DNA of 64,000 bases, from assembly GCA_947623455.1 (NCBI GenBank), contig OX392532.1:52331058-52395057 (forward strand), given 5' to 3'. Of the stretch, positions 47,077 through 58,561 are shown piece after piece. Positions within the stretch are counted from its first letter, which is position 1; every line of letters begins with the position of its first letter. Source of the DNA: Mimachlamys varia. Its lineage: Eukaryota > Mollusca > Bivalvia > Pectinida > Pectinidae. The notes under the pieces were generated by a model that searched no databases, had not been told where the DNA came from, and saw nothing but the letters and a program-made list of their open reading frames with translations. The position numbers were made by a program, and so were the translations under genes.

Positions 47077-48831
47077 AATCCCGTCAAAGAGAAATTTCGG
47101 GGGGGGGGGGGGGCTTTTTATAACGATAGTTATAAAAAAACGTCAGTATATATATATTCCAATGCGATTCCGGGATCTTGTTTGGGTAGACTAAAGGTTA
47201 CACTTAAAGGACTACAGGTAAAGTATACACAGGGCTTGTTATTACAATATTATGTCATAAATTGTTAAAGGAAATACAATAAATTTCAATTTAAATAAAT
47301 GATACACAAAATCCTGAACGTGCAGCGTAATTAAGACAATATAATATCAATCATATTGATTAGAATAGCTTTACCAAGCAAATGGCATATCATTGATTTT
47401 AGGAATTTTGTAAAACAAATAAGTTCGTTATAATTATGTTGACAGATTTCAAAAACCAATTCATAACACAATCAATTGCTTTTAACAATAAGCTCCCCCT
47501 TCCTTCTTTATCAATGTTTACCTTGCCAGATCACGGAAAGTGTGAAGATTTAGGTTGTCATGTAATTAAGATAATGACACCCACCTAGTCAACGTTTACC
47601 TATACACGGTTTGATAGCAGAAGGTGTGAAGATCTTGAAATAATGACCCGAGGGCCCTCATTGTTTGACGAGAATATGTCATCACACCTGAATGATTTTT
47701 AAGTCTATGTGCTGTATATTTAACAATTACACAAACACTTACAATTGATAGACATTAAATAGCTAAATAAAACTTCCATATAACATTTACGTACATGCTT
47801 TCTAATTTGCTTTATTCAACATGACGTATATTATATACGTATATCATTATGACGTATATTACACAATGCAAGATATAGAGCATATTTATATTTAGATGCT
47901 AATTAGCCTATACAAAATAACAAATAGCCTCATGACAGTACAATCAGATCAAATACGCAATATTTCAGAACAGGGCAATTTACTTGTATTAATTGCGTGT
48001 CTATTCCCCAAATACAATATACACACCTTCTTTAAACATTTATAATTTTTATTTATAAATTGTTTTTACCTGCACATTACACAGGAACATTCATAGCTCA
48101 CTACTAGGAGACAAATTCCTTTTTTAGAAGAAGTTAAGCAATTTTTATTATTTGGTATTATATATTTACTATTATAATATTAGAAGTCAATCGCTCTTTG
48201 CTTACAAAATGTTACGAAGATGAGGGTACTGGATCGTAACCCTTTCAAGTTTGTAAGCGAAGATGAAGTCAATCGGGCTCTTTAATTTTCCCAAGATACC
48301 ATCTATGTATATAAATTGTTCCGCATTCGAGATGCGAATTAGAGTGAGGAAAGTTAAAATTAGATGAGTCAATATGACACATTTACCCCGCTGAAAACCA
48401 GACAAGTAATTTTTTGCGGCGAGTGTGTATGCCTATTTCCCCAAGGATGTGTAAAGGATAGAACCACGGTAATAACGCTCTATCGGAATCCTGTGTACCT
48501 GTCTAGAAATAGATTATTGTAAACAGAGGAATTAAGGGTATGGCTAATAACATCTTTGTTTTCATGATAAACACTCGACATAACCTTTAAAAATCATACA
48601 CATTTATAAAAAAAACATACAATGCATGTAACACAAGACGTTGAGATCATTACCAACTTAAATTTAAAAGAATTTAATTAATTACCCAGTCTCTCTCTTT
48701 TTAGATTTGATTATCATACGTATTGCATTAGGTTATATTTATTTTATATCCTGGTAATGTTTCATATATCGGTACGTTTCTCCCGCTTTCTCGCTAATGA
48801 ACAACGGAATGAGATGAGATTATCAAGTCTA
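47077..48831. other. unassigned stretch
   Basis: A G homopolymer (47,099-47,113) and ACGTATAT-rich direct repeats at about 47,822-47,865. No gene supported; the 67-residue minus frame at 48,202-48,405 has no family features. Confidence 0.45.
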
Positions 48832-48942
48832 CAGGGACAAGTTACAATAGTAATATATGTATAAAACAAAGGGTTCGATGTTTATATCGACCCACATACA
48901 TTGCATGTATACATATATCACTATTTTAACGTGTCCCCTCTG
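48832..48942. mobile_element. hairpin MITE, GGGACACGTTACARTAGTAA family, copy 1
   Basis: Inverted ends CAGGGACAAGTTACAATAGT and ACTATTTTAACGTGTCCCC(T)CTG; the interior contains TCGATGTTTATATCGA. Second copy at 51,420. Confidence 0.65.
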
Positions 48943-49252
48943 CTAAGTCTGTGCCGTAACTAACAAATCATTGTCTACGTACAGATATCGTCTCCGTGTC
49001 AGAATCTTGACAGTGAAATTTTGAGGCGACAAAGCATGCATAATTGCATTTGTCCGTTTAGTCATTTCGTCATCAAAAATTTCATGTGTAATAATGTGAC
49101 GAAATGGCTTGCTGCAAGATTACAGGTCATTGGAAAATTAAGTAAAGAGGCGACAGAGGTCATATGAACGTGACCTCTTATGGGATGTTGTCAGATCCTT
49201 GTAAAACGGAGTGAGAACACGGATCTGTATTTTAATCAGATTGCATACAACA

Positions 49253-49387
49253 TGTATACACATACGTCTACGATGTAGATATCGTCTCTGGTTAGAGCGA
49301 CAGACATCACTTATAGCGTTACCCGAGGTCAGTACCCAGCAGGAAGACAATTAGACTAATCCTATTATGTAATAAGATGAACAGGTG
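49253..49387 (+). repeat. duplicated segment, copy A (interrupted by the 49,388 element)
   Basis: About 135 bp from GTATACACATACGTCTACGA to AAGATGAACAGGTG is repeated directly at 50,104-50,236. Shared blocks include GACATCACTTA, CAGCAGGAAG and CAATTAGACTAATCCT. Confidence 0.8.
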
Positions 49388-50055
49388 TAGTCCGAAGGGT
49401 TCTGACTCTCTGACCCGCTAAATATTTTGACGACAGGCGGGTGGAGAGTCAGAATTCCTGCTTAGTAAAAAAGTGGAAATTTTACCGACCCATGCACGGG
49501 TCGCCTTTTTAGCCTTGTTTTATAATATGAAACATTTTCGATCACATGTAAATTAAGTATCAATGGAAAGAACAGATATTTTTCCACTAACCTACACATT
49601 TAATCAAGTCACAGGAGGTCGTAAACCAACTGTCGTCATCCATTTCTAAAAAATAACCAGTTTCCTGACATCTGTTTGAAAATGGCCGCCGCCTAACATC
49701 ACGTGATCAAAATAGGTTAGTTCAGAACATAATTCTCGCGGGATCTCGCGACCAGGGCCATTTTCAAACAGATGTGAGGAAACTGGTTATTTTTTTAGAA
49801 ATGGGTGGCGACAGTTAGTTTACGACCTCCTGTGACTTGATTAAATGTGTAGGTTTGCAGAAAAATATCTGTTCTTTCCATTGCTACCTATTTTACATGT
49901 GATCGAAAATGTTTCATATTATAAACACAGCTTAAACAGTGGCCCGTGCACGGGTTGGTAAAATTTCCACTTTTTAACTAATGAGGAATTCTGACTCTCC
50001 ACCCGCCTGTCGTCAAAATATTTAGCGGGTCAGAGAGTCAGAACCCTTCGGACTA
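49388..50055. mobile_element. 668 bp long-TIR foldback element with 9 bp target duplication
   Basis: Near-complete inverted repeat with arms of about 300 bp. The outermost 70 bp (TAGTCCGAAGGGTTCTGACT... ) are essentially identical on both sides. GAACAGGTG is duplicated (49,379-49,387 and 50,056-50,064). The tandem copy at 50,104-50,236 carries the same site unoccupied (AGATGGACAGGTGATGACG), which confirms the borders. Long TIRs with a 9 bp duplication fit a nonautonomous Mutator-like element. No coding capacity. Diverged relatives lie at 34,336-34,357 (tip) and 35,225-35,520 (interior). Confidence 0.85.
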
Positions 50056-50103
50056 GAACAGGTGATGAGGTTTTCGCATGAGTGGCTACACGACGTCTTC
50101 ACA

Positions 50104-50236
50104 GGTATACACATACGTCTACGATATAGATATTGTCTCTTGGTAGAGTTACTGACATCACTTACAGCGTCACCCGTGGTCAGTTCCCAGCAGGAAGCCA
50201 ATTAGACTAATCCTGTTATGTCATAAGATGGACAGG
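50104..50236 (+). repeat. duplicated segment, copy B (empty site)
   Basis: Direct copy of 49,253-49,387, continuing GGACAGGTGATGACG without interruption where copy A has the foldback element. Confidence 0.8.
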
Positions 50237-51207
50237 TGATGACGTAACTCCAATATGGTTTCATTTATCGTTTCAATTTCCCTCCATGTGCACATCTTTA
50301 AATAAATTCTTACAAAACACACATTTGATTTTATTCTTTTCCATCATCTTAATTGGCAAAATTACATGTAGTTTTGGAATGGAATGTTTTACATGTGTAC
50401 AGAGATGCATACAAGTATTTGCACATACATGTAATGGTATATTTAATGTCGACCACATTTTTTAGTCAATGTATAATATTGTTGTAATAACATTAAAAAG
50501 GACAACGGGTAGATCTATTTGAAATTAACTTAAAAGTTGAATCGATGAAAGTATTGTCAGAAAAAATGTCATGAACACGTATATGAACTGCACAGTATGA
50601 TTATCTGGTCACATCGAGTACAAAAATTACAATGTCATATGTAAATTTCCGTATGGAATTTTATACAAAATAACAGAGAAAGTTTATCTGATTACATTCA
50701 TTCGTATCATAGTAATAAACGTGATCTTTTTGAAGTAGCGTGTATCATTTCTAATGCATGTTACATTATTGTTGGACAATAACTCCTTCGCAAATGGACG
50801 TCGGTGAAAATTCCAAACTCAACATATGCGATACATTGTAAAATAAAATGATATTCATCCTCCAGTTCGTTAGATCTATATAAAAAGCAACATCTATATA
50901 GCAGTTACAATTTCATTTACTAAGCTCTGGTTATCCCTTGCTTAGCCTATCTCAAGAGCTAGACAATATGGCTGTGATCACGCCTGAATCCCATTAGGAT
51001 TTCATATCCCGGCGAGATTTTGCCTTCTCGCAGAAATCCCGGTATTAATCATATTTGAATCCTACTGAGAGTTCATATCTCTCTGGGATATGATCATACC
51101 GGTGAGCTTTTACCCTCTCACTGGACTGGAAAATGGACTTGACAATGAAACTGATGTACAGGATCGGATTTAGTCTGAATGTCCTCTGGCCCCCACACCA
51201 AATCTGG
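50237..51207. other. unassigned stretch
   Basis: AT-rich. A degenerate block with ATCCCATTAGGATTTCATA, ATCCCGGCGAGATTTTGCC and ATCCTACTGAGAG at 50,989-51,125 resembles the minisatellite at 55,825. No gene supported. Confidence 0.45.
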
Positions 51208-51367
51208 ATCACAGGGAGCTGAGAATTTGTTACAGCTATATAATAGCCTTCATGACCACCGAGGGAGGCATTTTTATCGAATATTTATCTGAAATTCATC
51301 AAAAGTGTAAAATTACTTTAACTTTAGGTAAAAAACTAACTATAACAAGTGCTCGTGTTCTTGTGAT
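51208..51367. mobile_element. hairpin MITE, ACAGGGACCTGAGAATTTG family, copy 2
   Basis: Left end ATCACAGGGAGCTGAGAATT, right end a diverged complement ending TTGTGAT; interior GGAGGCATTTTTATCGAATA. Confidence 0.6.
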
Positions 51368-51419
51368 CTAACTGGGTGGTTCAACACAATACATCTATCT
51401 GTCAAAATGTCCAAATCAC

Positions 51420-51608
51420 TGGGACACGTTACAGTAGTAAAATGCATAAAAATGTATGGGCTCGATATATACATAATACATGGACACGTTATGTATACTA
51501 GTTATGTATGTTTAAAATGTATGGGGGTCAATATAAAAATACCAGTTTAATATGTTATATCGATCCCCCATACATTTTATACATACATTACTATTGTAAC
51601 GTGTCCCT
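51420..51608. mobile_element. hairpin MITE, GGGACACGTTACARTAGTAA family, copy 2
   Basis: Ends GGGACACGTTACAGTAGTAA / TTACTATTGTAACGTGTCCC. TGTATGGG and its complement recur inside, giving nested foldback structure. The 62-residue frame across it is incidental. Confidence 0.75.
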
Positions 51609-51887
51609 ATGGGCTAGATCAGACTTTAAAACTTGGATAATAATGGAGTTTTGCCAAAGCTCGATTCAAATTATTGCTAAAATACAAAGACACTGATGTT
51701 GATATTTTCTCTAATGAGAAAAATTAAGATATAGATCCAAATAATATTATTAATCAAACCAGTAGATAAAACACAATGTATTACAATTAAGCATCAGATT
51801 CAATTTACACAGAGCTGCGAAATACATATACAAATTAATGAACTTTTTTTTCATTTTATTTTCAAGATTATGACGATAACTGATTAA

Positions 51888-51913
51888 CAGGGACGTATAG
51901 GCCTATGTCCCTG
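51888..51913. repeat. micro-hairpin insertion, copy 7 (26 bp)
   Basis: Ends CAGGGACGTA / TATGTCCCTG (one G-T pair) with a TAGGCC centre. Exact 8 bp direct repeats CTGATTAA flank it (51,880-51,887 and 51,914-51,921), the clearest target duplication in the family. Confidence 0.85.
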
Positions 51914-52074
51914 CTGATTAATATGCATTTTTCTTAAAAAAAATTTGCATATTAATTGCGTTGCATTAACCATGGTAATGACCATTATGCCTACACATAT
52001 TCACATCGGCCTACCTGTCGACCCTTTAGGAATTTCCGACAATTTGCCGTTTTTATTGCATTTTTTATTTTAAA

Positions 52075-52083
52075 TTTCCCGCC
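52075..52083 (+). promoter_or_regulatory. E2F-type site TTTCCCGCC upstream of the 52,364 exon
   Basis: TTTCCCGCC, a match to the E2F consensus, lies 281 bp before the start codon and is followed by ATAATCCGCC. Inferred only from sequence; no TATA box is evident. Confidence 0.4.
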
Positions 52084-52363
52084 ATAATCCGCCTTTGTTT
52101 ACTTCAGTTGTCCCCCGTTTGAAACTCTCTATCGTTTACGGTAAAAATATCATAAGCTTCCTGTTTATATTTCAAACCACGTTTTCCGTGTCGTTGTGTT
52201 TTGTCTTTACTTTCTGTCAAGGATTAATACTCCTACAAGATGTTAAGACCATAGAAAAGGAAGAAAACATCGTAAAATACGCTACGGAATATCAAATAAC
52301 ATGGGGAAAATGTATTCAGATGGCTGAGCTGTTCCGATAAGGAAATTTTGCTGTGCCGTCAAA

Positions 52364-52508
52364 ATGGACGTGCTCATGTCGGAAAAGTCTCCGTGGATTA
52401 TAATGGCAAGAGCCAATAATTATCCATTGGACCCTACTGATATCTCGTCTGTCAATTCACAGAACTGTGTATCCATGCAGAACTTCTTTCCGACACCGGA
52501 ATATCAAG
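52364..52508 (+). CDS. first coding exon of an unidentified gene
   Basis: ATG in a strong context (GTCAAAATGG) opens 48 codons, MDVLMSEKSPWIIMARANNY followed by PLDPTDISSVNSQNCVSM and QNFFPTPEYQ, ending one base into a codon at a consensus donor CAAG|GTAAGA. The codon content is unlike the AT-rich surroundings and there is no repeat similarity, so I read it as the genuine start of a gene whose later exons lie beyond the recognisable part of the window. The product is not recognised; no signal peptide or membrane segment. An E2F-like site lies upstream. The frame at 52,095-52,340 would be 5' leader. Confidence 0.65.
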
Positions 52509-52561
52509 GTAAGAAATAATGATTGTTGTCTTGATTACATTGACAACATAAAATATTTTAT

Positions 52562-53201
52562 CAGGTTGGGCACAACGGCACATATGGGAAATAGTCATGC
52601 ATCTGGGTAACAGTTACTCATTTCAGTAACAATTTTGTTACTCATGGGTAATAATGTGAAATAAAAACACAAAGCCGTTTTAAACACTTGGAGTAAAAAA
52701 AGGGCGATATTATTTTCACATAATCGAATAAACAATACAAAAAGGTGCATTAGTGCACAAAGAATATAATATGTTGTCTAACTTTAAAAAAAAAAAAGAC
52801 AATGTATTGCCTCCATTTTTTATAATGGTGAAGAGTGGAGCTATAAATAGAATGTCAGTTTACCAGAGGCATGACGTCACTTATTGTGCACTACATGCCC
52901 CCAATCGCTAAGCTGTTAGCACTATAGTCAATGGAGAACCAACTCGGTGATATTGTAACTATTGTTTGTTAATTTCAGAAAAAAATTGACAACAGAATTA
53001 TAATTTTTGGTGCACAAATGCACCTTGTTGTATTACTTACAAACATATGAAAAGGATGACACCCTTTTTTGTTCCAAGAGTTTAAAAGGACTTTTAAGTG
53101 TTTTTATTTCACATTATTACCAAAACAATTTTTTTTACAGAATGGGTAACTGTTACCCAAATGCAGGACTATTACCCATATGCACCGCTCTGCCTAACCT
53201 G
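52562..53201. mobile_element. 640 bp element with about 215 bp TIRs in the first intron
   Basis: Inverted ends CAGGTTGGGCA...GCATATGGG-type and complement, with GGGTAACAGTTACYCATT, TAATGTGAAATAAAAACAC and AAGGTGCATTWGTGCAC on each arm. TTTAT flanks both tips (52,557-52,561, 53,202-53,206). It starts 53 bp after the splice donor of the 52,364 exon. No frame of its own; the 68-residue frame in the right arm is incidental. Confidence 0.75.
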
Positions 53202-53956
53202 TTTATTATCTGATTATATTTGGCCATTTGTGGTATACAAACCCAACATCGTGGCAAAATGTTCTATTTGTTGAAGGCGGTCACTATATGGTACTAGATT
53301 TAGAACGAAATGACCTTGTACAGGGGGCCAAGACATCTAGAACTACTAAAAGATAAATAATTCATGTCAAGCTAAGGGTATATATTATTAAACTCCACGG
53401 ATTTACATTATGCTGTCTAATTATATGTTTGTGATAATGCCAAACATGTCAACAGTTCGAGGTTGAGTTAAATCCCATCTGATCAAATCTGAATTTTAAT
53501 GATTTTTCAAACTAGGACTCGATTCCGTTAGAGTTTGGATTCAAGATTTTATGTGATATGATGACATAAGTCAAGTAATTATATGGATTAATATTAAAGT
53601 ATTAGCTGCGTACACCGGTATTCACTAGGGAAAATGTATTTGATCAGTTTACACAGGTGTCCTGATTGATAGTGAATGTTGAGGTCAGATAGTGAAGAAA
53701 ATTGTGATCCTGTGATTCCATTTTAAATAAACTAAAAAAACAAATGGTACACATTTACGAATTATTTAAAATAAAAAAAAGAAGACAGCCATGGTTACAG
53801 GATATTGGCATGCTGTTATTAACAGTCTAGGTATACGTTATGTATATTATTTTTCAAGAAAAGTCTATCATTGTTTTCTGTGTGTAATGTGAGGATTTTT
53901 TAGTGTTGGGAATCGGTAAACAATTTCAACAACGATGATCAGACATAATCGGTTAG
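53202..53956. other. presumed intron, nothing recognised
   Basis: Contains a half copy of the second micro-hairpin type at 53,395-53,420 (CCACGGATTTACATTATGC). No exon found. Confidence 0.4.
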
Positions 53957-54107
53957 TGCCAACTGATCAATTTTTTATTAATAATTGCCAAGCCTACCGT
54001 CATTTGCACTTATTGCATGGCAGACGGTACACGATGGCTATAGGTCATTTTTTAAAGATTATGTTACGGTAGGCTTACCAATTATTAATTTGTAAATTGA
54101 TCGGTGC
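53957..54107. mobile_element. 150 bp hairpin MITE
   Basis: Arms share TGATCAATTTNNNNATTAAT, AATTGSYAAGCCTACCGT and complements (53,964-54,003, 54,063-54,105). Noncoding; no copy elsewhere in the window noticed. Confidence 0.65.
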
Positions 54108-54129
54108 ATAAACTTTCCTTCAAACTGCA

Positions 54130-55290
54130 ATGTACTTCTTGATGAAGGGCTACCAAGTTTTGACCTACTGTCAAGGTCATAGGGGTCAAATATGTTAATA
54201 TCTTTAGCAATAACCAACAATACTTATAAAATCAGATGACCATTTAAGCCCATGGCATGGGCCTCTTGTTTTCACCAAGACTAAGAGGGCCACTATATGT
54301 TTTTTTTTAGGTCATGTGACCGAAAGGGTCAGGATAACCTATTGCCATCGTGCGCCGTCTGTAAACTTTTTCTTTAACAATCTTCTTCTCATTAATCAAA
54401 AGGCCCAAGATGCTGATATTTGGCCAGTAGGTACTCGGGATAGAGTGTTACAAAGTTTCCTCATATCAATGACCTTGACCTACATTTTGTACTTTCAAGG
54501 TCACAGGGGTCAAATATGTAAACATCTTTAAGACTCGATCTTCTCAATAACCAAAAGGCCCAGGATGGTGATATTTGGTCAGTTAGTACCTGGGACAGAG
54601 TGCTACAAAGTTTCCTCAAATCAATGACATTGACCTACTTCAATGTCAAAGGGGTTAAATGTAATAAAATTCTTTCAAACAACTTTCCTCAGTAACTATA
54701 AGGCCTAGGGTGTTGCTATTATGCCTATAGCATGCTGGGATTAAGGGCTACAAAATTTCCTCATATCAATGATCTTGACATACCTTCAAGGTCACAGGGG
54801 TCACATATATATAAAAATCTTTAAGAATCTTCTTCTCAATAACCAAAAGGCCCAGGGTGCTGATATTAAACAGTAAGTACCTGGGATAGAGTGCTACAAA
54901 GTTTCCTCATATCAATGACCTTGACCAATGTTCAAGGTCACAGGGGTCAAATATGTAAAAAAAAAATTAAGAAACTTCTTCTCAATAACCGAAAGGCCTA
55001 GGGTACCGATATTTGGTGTGTAGCATGCTGGGGATAAAGGGCTACGAAGTTTGTTCAAGTGAATGACCTGCTTTCAAGGTCACAGGGGTCATATCTCTAA
55101 AAATGTTTCAAACACTTCTTCTCAGTAACAAAAAGTTAACTCGGGTATTATCACAATGCCGTAATGAAGGAACAACAAGTTTGTTCATTGACTCTCTTAG
55201 GTAACAGGTCAAATTTTGTTATATCTTTAAACAGCTACCAACAGAAAATTATATAGATTGTTAGATGACCGTTGAGGCCCATTATGCCCT
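54130..55290 (-). repeat. tandem array D, about 160-170 bp units with TCAAGGTCA
   Basis: At least six units share CTTCTCAATAACCAAAAGGCC, GATATTTGG, TACAAAGTTTCCTCATATCA, ATGACCTTGACC and TTCAAGGTCACAGGGGTCAA. Exact TCAAGGTCA at 54,171, 54,495, 54,786, 54,932 and 55,074. Two inverted leaders (GGCCCATGCC... at about 54,250 and GTTGAGGCCCAT at about 55,270) show that it comprises two elements in minus orientation. Confidence 0.8.
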
Positions 55291-55824
55291 AGTTGGTACC
55301 CTTAATTTGCATAAGGTTACAGAATGTTATACTGTAAACACAAGTTTGCACCGTTTGTTTACAATTGTCCCAAATTATTATGATTGGTGTGATATATCGC
55401 TAAAGATGGCACACCCCTACAGTTGGCTCAGTTAAGAATTTTTTACTATGTCATGATCAGAATAACTGAGGTCATCATTAGTTAATAAGGCTCCAAGACC
55501 AATTGTTCAATATTTTGTACAAGAACTAAAATAAAATCATATCCATGGCTATAAAGTTGTGTGGGTTTTGAATGTTTGCTTTAATTTCTTTCAGAATAAG
55601 TTCTAAGATGTTAAAGGTGGATGGAAGAAAACCAATCAGGGACCGATGCACAGATAAACGAATCCATTGATTTGATGCAAAATGTGGGTGTGCAAAGAAT
55701 GCAGGAGGGCAGATTGATGCAAAGCCAGAATTTAATGTTCTAGCTAAATAAACATGTGTACATTGATTTTTATTTTATGTTGTTTTTAAGGGTCAGAAAC
55801 ACATCACATCGCCTTTCTGTAAGA
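55291..55824. other. unassigned stretch
   Basis: Nothing supported. Confidence 0.4.
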
Positions 55825-56095
55825 TCCGTCTAGGATTTCACTTGAATCTTGCAGGGATGTTACTGGAATCTGCTACTAACCTGCAGAATCACTGGGATTC
55901 TGCTGAAATTTCACTGGAAATCTGTCCGGATCCTGCAAGGATTTTGCTAAGATCACATAGAGATCCGGTCCGGTATCATTGTGAATCCCATAAGGATCCA
56001 GCTGGGATCCCACTGGAAATCCTGTTGAATCCCACCGGGATCCTGGTGGGATTCCTGCCCATATTTTCTCTTGGGATTTACCCCAGTTAGTACTC
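55825..56095. repeat. degenerate minisatellite of GGATCCNNCTGGGAT-type units
   Basis: About 14 units of 15-21 bp built from CTGGAATC, GGGATTCTGCTG, GGATCCTGCAAGG and GGGATCCCACTGG. They translate as DPAGIPLEI-like repeats on the plus strand and GSRWDSTGFPVG on the minus; both open frames are repeat-derived. Confidence 0.75.
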
Positions 56096-56585
56096 ACAAT
56101 GCTTTTAACATCAGGGTTGGCAAGCTGTTTATTCACTGAAATCATTGAAAAATTGTACTTTTGGGGTTTTTGCATGGACTTTCATACAGATGAATCTCGT
56201 TATCTCAAACTTGTATTAACTTAAAGACCCTGTTTAATCTAGAATTCACATTAAGTATTCAAACCCACCTACTTCAAATACTTGGAAGGTTTTTTGTGTT
56301 CCGGTCGACTTTGAGATAACAAGGTTCAACTGTATAACACTGCCACATTTAAAACTTGCATGAACTTGATGATCCGTTGACTGTTAAAGTGTTATTTCCC
56401 GAATCACCAACAGGTATTGGGTATTGCAATGTCATAGTGACCTTAACCTCAAGTCAAAAGGAAAAAAAAGAATGGCACTTGAATTTCCCAGGTAAACACT
56501 ATGAAGGTGAAGCAGGTAAGGTACTTCACTATATTTAAACACTTTGTATGCAAATTTTTATATATGATAGCATTGTAAAGCATTA

Positions 56586-56800
56586 AGGGGGCCGAGTGGT
56601 TTAAGTGTTCCGACATTCTACCACTGACTAGCCCTCCACCTATGGGTTGCGGGTTTGAATCCCACATGGGGCAGTTGCCAGGTACTGACCGTAGGTCGGT
56701 GGTTTTTCTCTGGGTACTCCGGCTTTCCTCCACCTCCAAAACCTGGCACATTTTTAAATGACCCTGGGTGTAAATAGGACGTAAAACAAAATGAAACAAA
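56586..56800 (+). mobile_element. tRNA-derived SINE (Leu/Ser-like head), copy 2
   Basis: Head GGGGGCCGAGTGGTTTAAGTG (A box) and B box GGGTTTGAATCCC. Body: GGCAGTTGCCAGGTACTGAC, CGGTGGTTTTTCTCTGGGTA, CTCCGGCTTTCCTCCACC, then AATGACCCTGGGTGTAAATA and AAAACAAAATGAAAC. Same family as 8,095-8,312 (-), better preserved. The minus-strand frames here are shadows. Confidence 0.8.
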
Positions 56801-58417
56801 CCCTTCATTTGTAAACTCTATATCCAACCATCATTTGAGATTAGACGGGTCAGTTTAAGGGCTTCTGTATTGGTCGCAATTACCATAGAAATTGTTAATG
56901 ATCACACATGAATCAATGATCTTATAATAAGGGCGGCAGGCCTGTGGCCTGTATATCCATATATCTAAAATACTATCCAATATTATCTTTAAGTCTTGAA
57001 CCAGTGACAAAAAAACTTAATCCTAAAGGTTTTGCTGAAAGACCAATGAAACAAAGTTATTGATTACATTTGAAAATGTTCCTGTGCTAAATGTGTACCC
57101 GGGTATGTATTGATATCTTGGTCATGGTAATTGTTATTATATATATTCAGAATAGAAATATTAACCGGATATTACTTTAAATTTGTATTCTTTATTCTTC
57201 ATTGTTCAAGGAAGGGCCTCTCACTTAGTCTTTGATTCCTCAGTGCCAGATAGTAGTTTAAACTCTGCATCTTTTTCCTTCCTTATAAAGTCGTTATAGA
57301 CTTGAAATTAATTAATCTCTTGTGCTTAGCTGCATTCTCTCTTAAAACCCCTCGGAGTAATCACCTGGGCAAAGTCGCGGGGTCCCGCTCCCAGCGCGCG
57401 GTCCAGCGTTGGGGATTAAGTCTATCTGCGACTTACTACTGTGAGGTGAACACCGACAGTCCAGGATAACTGAATGTTATACACATCTATATGTGTTTTT
57501 TATGAAATATAATACAGGCGTAAAACGTGTCGTGTCGTATTGTTCACGTTCACGTAAGATCATCAGGTGAAAATGGTTAATAAAACAATTAATACGCAAG
57601 CTAACAATTGCTAAGTTAACGTATTGTATATGCGTAACACGAGGCTATAATGCAGTTGTTAAAAGAAGTCCCTTGTTTTGAAATGTTGCTTTATCATATA
57701 ATCGAAAATGTTCAATGGCAAAATCCGCCGATGATTTACATTACGTAATGCGAGGTCAATAAAGGTGAAGTCAAAAGTACGGAATAAGATTGCTAATTTA
57801 CTTACGTCCGTGCCAAAATGTTTTGGTATTTCAAAAACATTTTTTGAAAGGAAATATTAAAAAACAGTTAACGAAAAAAAACGCATTTGGCAAATCATTC
57901 GCTATCGTAGTGAAAGTCATGGGTCCCTTTCGCCTCCGATCTTGACAATTGTACAATACAAACATGGCACGCACGGATTTGGAGTCATGCTTTCAACCCT
58001 AATATTACAGAATACTTGGTCCATACCTGACTTAATTAGCTAGTCCATATTCTGCCAGAGGGTAGAAAGCGTTTGATTTTTTTACCGGCCGCGGCGGGGA
58101 CCTTTGACCTACAGCAAGGAGCTCTGCAGCCCAGCTAACAGGTGTCTCAAGTTGTGAAAGCTTGGTTAGCTTTATTATTCTTTTTATGTGTTAATGTATT
58201 GGACAAACTCATCTATTTTGCATTTACAGAAAACTAATGTATATATATGGAACAATCTGGAACACTTTGGTCTTCTGACAGTAGGCATATTGTTAGCGGA
58301 GGTTAATTTATTGCTAGTTTTAAATCGAAATGTTAGCGGATCTTTTGCACAATCTTACTAAACCCATGGATGCAGCGAACTGTGACTGACGAGTGACAGC
58401 TACTCAAGAAGTCAAAC
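56801..58417. other. unassigned stretch with one GC-rich island
   Basis: A GC- and CpG-rich patch at 57,345-57,425 (GTCGCGGGGTCCCGCTCC, CAGCGCGCGG) stands out but has no readable gene or known RNA. Another short one lies at 58,085-58,100. The rest is AT-rich. Confidence 0.4.
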
Positions 58418-58561
58418 ACAGGGACCTGAGAATTTGTTACAGCTAGTTTTTGACCTATAAATTTTACATGTTTGAGAGGTTTAGGTCAAATTTTCGAAAA
58501 AAATACTCTAAACACCGGCTAAAAGTCCAAAACTAGCTGTAACAAATTCTCAGGGGCCTGT
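58418..58561. mobile_element. hairpin MITE, ACAGGGACCTGAGAATTTG family, copy 3
   Basis: Ends ACAGGGACCTGAGAATTTGT and ACAAATTCTCAGGGGCCTGT, both followed inward by TACAGCTAGTTTT. Shortest and cleanest copy (144 bp). Confidence 0.8.

Noticed and set aside
47820..47870. GACGTATAT palindromic stretch as a micro-hairpin
   Set aside because: It is a simple TATACGTATA direct/inverted mix without the CAGRG tips or flanking duplication.
55842..56175. Repetitive DPAGIPLEI-like peptide frames
   Set aside because: Produced by an about 18 bp DNA minisatellite; no start context or splice signals supported.
56449..56827. 119- and 69-residue minus frames
   Set aside because: They run across the SINE at 56,586-56,800.
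57345..57425. Possible rRNA or other structured RNA in the GC-rich patch
   Set aside because: The GC-rich string did not match any rRNA or snRNA segment I could recall; only composition supports it.
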